Assembly (NCBI GenBank): GCA_013176395.1
Contig: JABMLP010000014.1
Coordinates: 124,001 to 188,000 of the forward strand
Reading direction: 5' to 3'
DNA: 64,000 nt
From: Venturia oleaginea
Taxonomy: Eukaryota; Ascomycota; Dothideomycetes; Venturiales; Venturiaceae
In this document: positions 57,850 to 64,000 of the stretch, piece after piece
Layout: every line of letters begins with the position of its first letter
Position numbering within the stretch: position 1 is the first letter of the stretch
Made by a program: the position numbers and the translations under genes
Notes under the pieces: generated by a model
The model's database searches: none
What the model was told of the DNA's origin: nothing
What the model saw: only the letters and a program-made list of their open reading frames with translations

Positions 57850-60800
57850 CTAACGTCTCGCCGGCAACATTAACTCCGGCACACTCTCACTCATCACCCT
57901 CACGCCCACCTGTGGACTCGGCTCCACAACCCTAGGCTTCCCTGCTTCCAAATAGAAGCATCGCAACAACCACGCATCACTACAGAACCCCTCAAGCTCC
58001 TCCTCAACCTCCTCCGCCGTCTTCGGCCTCAACGACTTCACCACGTCGTTAATAGACAATTCAGCCGAAGTCTCCTTCGCCTTCGTAACCGGACTCGTAA
58101 ACAACTCCGCTTTATTCCCACCAACATTCCTCCCAATAATCCTGCTATCAAAGTTCTTATCCGTAAGATCAACCCGGTGCATCTCTCTCCTCCCAGAAGT
58201 ACGATCATTATAGAGCCGATTCGCAAGAAGCAAGAAGTCACCTTCCTCGGTTATTTGAAGCAGAACAAGACCCGTACAATGTATATACTGCGTATACCTA
58301 TACTCTGGCTTCCCCCAACTGTACATGACATCTACATCCTCCGGAAAATTTCCTTTAGCCTCAACATCAAGCACAAATCCCAATTTCTTGAGCAGCAACT
58401 TGTGAAAATGGAATTTATCGGGGTTCATATGCGGCGTGAACGATTCGACATCGTATAATTCGGCCGACGGCGACGAGGGAGGAGGTAAGACGAGTTTGAT
58501 TCGGTGAGGAGAGCGGAAGGGATCTTCTTCTGTGATGGCGCATGCTTCGTTGATGGGCAGTTCGACGAGTTTGAGGCCGTAGCGTTCGATGCTTTGAGCC
58601 CAGTAGGTTATTGCGTCTTCGATGAACTTGGACGTGACGTTCATCCAGTCGATGCGGACGTGGTAGCAATTATCTGGATTGTGGAGACGGTCGTAATGCA
58701 AATTGATGATTTCGGGGCGGTAGGATTTCTTGCGCGGGTCGACATCATAGCGCATTGATTTGCTAAGGTAGACTCGGCGACGCTCTGCATGCTGGTTTGC
58801 GCTCTTTTCTGTGCGCTTGCCTGATGAACCGGTGCTTGGACGCGAGCCAGGTCGTCGACTGGCAGTTGAAGAGCTATGAGGTGCTTCGGTCACTGGTGTT
58901 GATGGGACAGAGCGCATGCCGGTACGGCTGCCAAACCATTGGCTCAAACCTGAGCCTAGTCTTGGGGCTCGATAGTCCTGGGCAACCTGGAAGAAGAAGT
59001 TTCCATCACGGAATTGATGCTTTTCCTTGACATGCTGGAACAAGCCTTGTTCCATGAGTTTATTCCCAAATATAACGGCGTCTTTTCTTGAGTCAATGTC
59101 AACAAACGTGGCCAAAAGCCAGCTTGTGAGATCAGATCCAGTGAAGCAATTGTAGTGCAGACGCCAATGCCATCTTCTGTCCAGCATCTTGATGCCCTTA
59201 TCAGATTGCAACTCTTGAGCCAATCTCTGCAGGTCATAGCTCTTTGTAGTGTGAGTCTGCTCATCAGACTGCAGAATCGTAGAGCTTTCAAGATCTGCAA
59301 ACAAAGAACTATCGCCACCAGCGGCAATAACAACAGAAGGATCTCTTGTCTGGTACTCGATCGCCAAAGGATTTGGATCTTTCTTTCGGAGACCGATGGG
59401 CAGTGCGCGCTCTTCTGGTGGCAGTACACGCTTGCTTTGCAAAAGTTGAGTAAACTTTCGGATGCCTTCAAGTCTGATCTCCTCTTCTGAATCTTCAGTC
59501 ACCATAGACAAACCTGGAGCATCACGTTGATTGGCGCGTGTTCGTGATGGAATATCCACAGGTATTAGCACAAACCTCGCACGCCAATAGCGTAGCACAT
59601 CAGAAAACTCGTCACTGTATCCAGCAATAAAGTTGTCAATGAGGTTCCAGTTGTAGTGAGGCTGCAAATTCTTGAAGATGAGATTGCGAGGCTCATAATT
59701 CTTGGCAAGAACAGTCTTGATCAGAGGCTGGTAGGCCACACTGTGACCAGCATCATGTAATTCATACTCAGCTGTTGGCTTCCGGTTGAATCTTCTGATC
59801 TCAACTTTCCCACCAGAGCCACAGAGAAGCTGATGAATCGTGTTACCAATTGCCATGAAAACTGTCGCACCGTCGCGAGCCATGTAGCTCTTTTCAAAGA
59901 TATGCGCAAGGTCAGCGCTTTTGTTGCCCAGGAAATCAGCAACTTGATCTCCAATGATAAGCTGGAATCCGTGTGAAAGACGGAAGGCAATCAATTCTCG
60001 AATCAATCCTTCTCTTGCCTTGGGGTTCTCCATCAATTCATCGTCTGCATTCTGTGTTAGATGATATAGACTCTCATTGAACTCTGTCGCCAAATCTTGT
60101 GCGGATGGGAAATAGTCACTGGTCAGCGGGACCGAAGCCGGAGAGCAAAGGGACTTCCACTTCATCACGCCTTCACGCTCCTGTCGTGGATACAGATGTT
60201 GCCAGCGGCCCATCTTTCTCCTACCATCTCCGTTCTTCATTGGATTACATGGATTGACTAGAACAAGCCATGGCGAGATGGCTCGTGTAAGAGAAAGAGT
60301 CTGAGGTATTGGTTGTTCGTCTAAACTCGAAGACGGGTAGGGAATGTTCTTGCGCAGATGTGATAGAGCATTCGTACTTCTTTCTCTACCTTTGCCTTTG
60401 CCGGAATCACTATCTCGAGATATGTCTTTCACTGTCTCTGCCGAACCCGGGATAAGTTCTCTCGACGAGTCGCGACTGTGCTTGAGTAATGGTCGAGTCG
60501 AGCTGATGTCAATTGGCCTCGAAAAGCTGTTTGTGAAGTCTTCAGTTGGGCTCTCCAAGATCGGCGTACTTGCTTGAGAAGAAGAGCGTGTAAGTGCAGC
60601 CTTGAAGTGCTGACTATATTTTGTTGCGCCTCCGTTCTTTGGCGAGGGCGATTCCTGACCACCCTCCTTCAGAAAGGTGGGACCCTTGAAAGCAACAGCT
60701 GAAGGAGCCATGTCAACAGTGGCAACAGGCTTGGGAGGCGCCCATTTAGGCGGCCCAGTACTGCTGAATTGACGCGATAGCTTTGACGTCCGCGAGGCAG

Positions 60801-63095
60801 ATGTTTCGGCTGTGGCATTCGATGCAAGACTGACAGCACTCTTTTTCCGCTCCACGGAAGGTGGTTTAACCGTGACGTTGCTCTTCTCTTGCAGTCTCCA
60901 GTCAAGATAGCCAGTTCCTGGTCGAAAGCTTCCCGACCTTTCAAGGAACGGTTCGTCATAGGAGCTGTCTGATCGTTTTGCAGCATCGGTTGTTAGGCGG
61001 CTAGCATCGGCTGCAGCTTTGTCGTTACGCTTCTTTGATTCCAATTCCCTGGCACGTTTTTCATGCGGAGGGAGGAACGTGTACTCATCGTAAGCTTGCA
61101 TCCATTTGACTTCCTCTTCACCGATCGTGTTCCGAGACTCATCTGTGATGGCGTGACCAGAGATGCGATGGCGCAATCTAGGCCAAGGATGCAGTGGGTG
61201 TTCATGCAATTTGGGGATCTCCATGTTTTCCATTTCATTCTCCATGAGTCCCATCATCTGCAGCTCATATAATTTGACTCTGGGATGAAAAGCTCCATCA
61301 CCTGTGCCACTAAAATTCTGTGAAGCCGGAGTGATTGTAGGTCGTCGTCGCATGTACATGGCTTGTTCTTCAACAGCTCCATTCCAGAACGATATGTCAA
61401 TCCAATGAGGCATAGCAAAGGCTGTCTCGCCAGGTTGAGGATCTGGCGATGAAGATCTGTCTTTAAGGGTGGACGTTGTCGACGCTGATTTTCGCAGCAT
61501 GTGCTCATGTTGTTTCGGAGTAGGGCCGCCTAAGGAGTTCTCCGGTGACGGTACCGCAGTCGGAAGAGTGCTTTCGAGCACACGGGGATACCTGAACATG
61601 AAAAGAGGAGTCGAATGAAGTGGCATAGGCGAGAGGCAAACAAGATCGATGCCAATGCCACTGCCCATCAAATTGTCCGTTGTCAGCTTGAGCATGTTGT
61701 AGTCAACCTCGAATATTCCCGTTCCGGCAGTGATAAGGATGATTGAGATACCTGTCCGTACCAGATCGCGATCGACATAATCACGAGAGAACTGAGAACA
61801 GGCAAGATTGATCGCTTGTAGAATATTGCCTTTTGTTGCCTCTGAGATCTTGCCCGAAATTGTGAACTTGACTTCGTCATCGCTCTGGGGAGGGTTCAAC
61901 TTCTCTCTGAACAGTGATATCTCTTTCTTGAAGCCCCGGAATTCTTTCTTCAAATTGTAGAGAATGTTGATCCAGTCGTTGCTGGCCATGTCGCTGACAA
62001 CAACACGGTAGAAGTCCTGAATGCCATCTCGGAAGGCAATGGCAGGATGGCGGATACTGTCGGAGAGAGGACGCTGATTCGGCTCGCCAGTGTACTCTAG
62101 GCGTGCAAATAGGATGATGCTCACCAAATGGTGCGCATTGATCGACATCCACTTCTTGAACAACTCTGGAAGGAATCCATTGATGACCTTGTTAAACATG
62201 ATCTCTCCACCACCTTCGGCATCGAAGTCCCACATTTCCTTGGACATCTGGATAAATAGTACGTAACGCGCTGACTCACTTCGAAAAACCGGTTTTGTTG
62301 TTGCTGCGAAGTAACCGGTCTTTCGTTTCTTCTCGCCGATCCAGATGGCGTTGACAGTGGCTTTGATGGTTCCAAGGAAGATGATTTTCTGGTCTTTGTA
62401 AAGTGACCGTCCGCTCAACTCGGAGATGGCGAGTCTCCACATGTCACCCCGCGCAAGATACTCGTCTCGAAAAGTAAGCTCGACATGAGATGCAGAATGT
62501 TCTTCTTCATCCGCCTAGGTGGCTGTTAGTTCAGTGTGGTCAAATGAATCGACAGGGGCGCGACAAACAGTGGATATCAGAACGTGTGACCGATTGCGGT
62601 AACCAAAGACGCTGGCGATGGACGAGGAAATTGAAATCTGTCAAAAGTCAGCAACAACGATGTAATCTAAGCTTCAGCACTCACCTGAAGATTGGGGTAT
62701 TTCTGCTTCATGGCAGGCGTCGCTTCTTTCGCGACGAAGACATATGCTCGATCTTCATCGGTCTCAATCACACCAGTGAGTGGTAAACCATTCTCGTCGA
62801 ACGTAGAAATAGCCCCATCTTTTTGAGACGGTGAGTTCAGTGACTGCTTCTTGCTTGAGTCGGTGAGGCATGCTGGTGTTTTCTCCTTTTGACGTTTTCC
62901 TGATCGAACGAAATCTTTGACGGATGAACCCTGCGGGATGGGGATGATTTGTGCGAGTGAGTTTGGCAAAAGATTAAGCTCGGCGAAACGATCGAAGTTG
63001 AAGACAACATCCTCGGCGGAGAAATCAGAATCGTGAGTCCAAACGGTGCAAACTTTTTGGATGCGCATACGCAGATTTGCGGTTGTCGACGGCAT
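57850..63095 (-). CDS. IML1: Iml1/DEPDC5 family, SEACIT (GATOR1) subunit
   Basis: Proposed exons on the minus strand are 63095-62685 and 62514-57850, giving 1691 aa. Early landmarks are RMRIQKVCTVWTHDSDFSAE, then after the intron HVELTFRDEYLARGDMWRLA, SLYKDQKIIFLGTIKATVNA and YVLFIQMSKEMWDFD. These belong to the Iml1 N-terminal domain. GTGIFEVDYNMLKLTTDNLM and GIGIDLVCLSPMPLH follow. A DEP domain lies near residues 1245-1315 (SDLTSWLLATFVDIDSRKDA, GLFQHVKEKHQFRDGNFFFQ). The C-terminal domain ends with DAWLLRCFYLEAGKPRVVEP. Iml1 is the catalytic GAP subunit, with Npr2 and Npr3, that turns off Gtr1 and so TORC1 during nitrogen starvation. It acts at the vacuolar membrane. Confidence 0.94.
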
Positions 63096-64000
63096 GGCGA
63101 TTGCTGAAACGCGTCGTCACTGCGGGAGGGTGCGGTCGAAGAGGCGCGCTGCGTAGGCACGATAGAATCAAAAGCCGTTCGTCCTTACATTCATGGTTCA
63201 GCAAGCTCTGGGTGGAATATATGGGTTGAGTGGGGGTTTGTAGTTGTTATTGTTGTAGAGTAGTCGTAGATTGATTGAGGCGATTGAACTTCAAGCCCAG
63301 GGCTTCTGCCTAGTAAGATCTTTGGGCAATGCGATCTGGAAAGTGAGGACTGCAATTGTTCAGGGAGGTCAAGGGACGAAACTCTCTCTATTCGTTTGAT
63401 CATGTCCCGCGCCAGGGGAGAGAGTGCTTGTTCCTAGGCAGAGAGAAGCACGATCCCACGAAAAAGCCAGAATTAGCTTTTACGAGAGAGCTCCGCTATT
63501 ACAGCTGGCACTCAAGATGGTTGTACTTAGTTGTGTGCAGTTCTTCATGTTGTTTCTGACGAGATTGCTTTGTGCTTGGTGATAGCTGAGTATGACTCGT
63601 TGGGTGGAAGGGCGCTTTTTGATCCTACCACATTGAGGCCGCATAACCTCGTCGGATGGGTTTGACAGGCATCTAGAACAGCTCTAGATTCGTGATTATC
63701 TACCAAGCAGCTCTATAGCACTGGCAATTGATCTGGGAGGGTGTTATGTTAGTCTGAGTCCCAAAAGTTTGCTGGGAAAACGGTAACGGTCCAGGGGAAC
63801 GTGCCGCTATCCACAACGTCAACTCATCCCTTCTACCTTCAGAAATGCTTGAAACCACAATAGCAAACGTCCAAAGAGCCCGTCTACAACCCTTTTTCGC
63901 CCCCCTTGTGCTCTTTCGGTCTAACTGTAGAGCTTCCTGTTGCCATGGCGAGGTCACGATACGACGATATTCTTTCGAGGCCAAAATCCAACCATACATT
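63096..64000. promoter_or_regulatory. Upstream region of the IML1-like gene, to window end
   Basis: About 0.9 kb. A minus frame reaching the window edge (63700-63999) shows no family motif, and I do not call it. The stretch next to 63095 is the likely IML1 promoter. Confidence 0.4.

Noticed and set aside
63700..63999. Minus-strand ORF running to the window edge
   Set aside because: No similarity to a known family is visible and the composition is unremarkable. A partial gene cannot be supported.

Overview
This window is nuclear DNA of a filamentous ascomycete (Pezizomycotina). Genes are compact, with short introns (about 48-95 nt, GT...AG, CTAAC/CTGAC-type branch sites) and spacing of 0.1-4 kb. 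The reading frames belong to families with typical fungal architecture: Ynd1-type apyrase, Fad1, Rpn1, Rio2, NADPH-P450 reductase, Tao3/PAG1, Ecm4-type glutathionyl-hydroquinone reductase, Idi1, Lst4 and Iml1. A lytic polysaccharide monooxygenase and a three-LysM secreted protein suggest a life on plant material or a plant host. I cannot name the species. Exon borders were placed by eye from splice signals, reading phase and family motifs.

Layout. 0.4-8.5 kb: Golgi apyrase (+), FAD synthase (+), MATE transporter (-). 8.5-15.5 kb is accessory in character: a decayed 16-nt tandem repeat, a small acidic ORF, a LysM protein (+), a Cys/His-rich ORF (-), a strong palindrome, a tRNA-like locus and an apparently complete Tc1/mariner transposon with terminal repeats and TA duplication. 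15.7-31 kb: Rpn1 (-) divergent from Rio2 kinase (+), an MSSP-like two-RRM RNA-binding protein (-) with an intron-rich leader and about 3 kb of empty upstream DNA, then NADPH-cytochrome P450 reductase (-). 33-41 kb: giant Tao3/PAG1 (Furry) scaffold (+). 41.7-46.5 kb: glutathionyl-hydroquinone reductase (+) ending 57 nt from a convergent AA9 LPMO (-), which shares a 605-bp promoter with a divergent secreted SURNod19-like protein (+). 47.8-50.5 kb: GNAT acetyltransferase (+) and isopentenyl-diphosphate isomerase (-). 52.5-63.1 kb: two large genes in tandem on the minus strand, Lst4/FNIP-like and Iml1/DEPDC5-like, both nutrient inputs to TORC1.

How the genes relate. Most are unrelated housekeeping genes, and I see no biosynthetic cluster, CRISPR array or defence island. 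Three local relationships may matter: the Lst4-Iml1 pair, the divergent secreted pair LPMO/SURNod19-like, and the near-overlap of the 3' ends of the reductase and LPMO genes. P450 reductase and Idi1 both serve sterol/isoprenoid metabolism but lie 19 kb apart. I found no convincing undescribed multi-gene system. The most unusual items are the LPMO with a Gln-to-Glu active-site change and a helical tail, the intact mariner element, and several palindromes.
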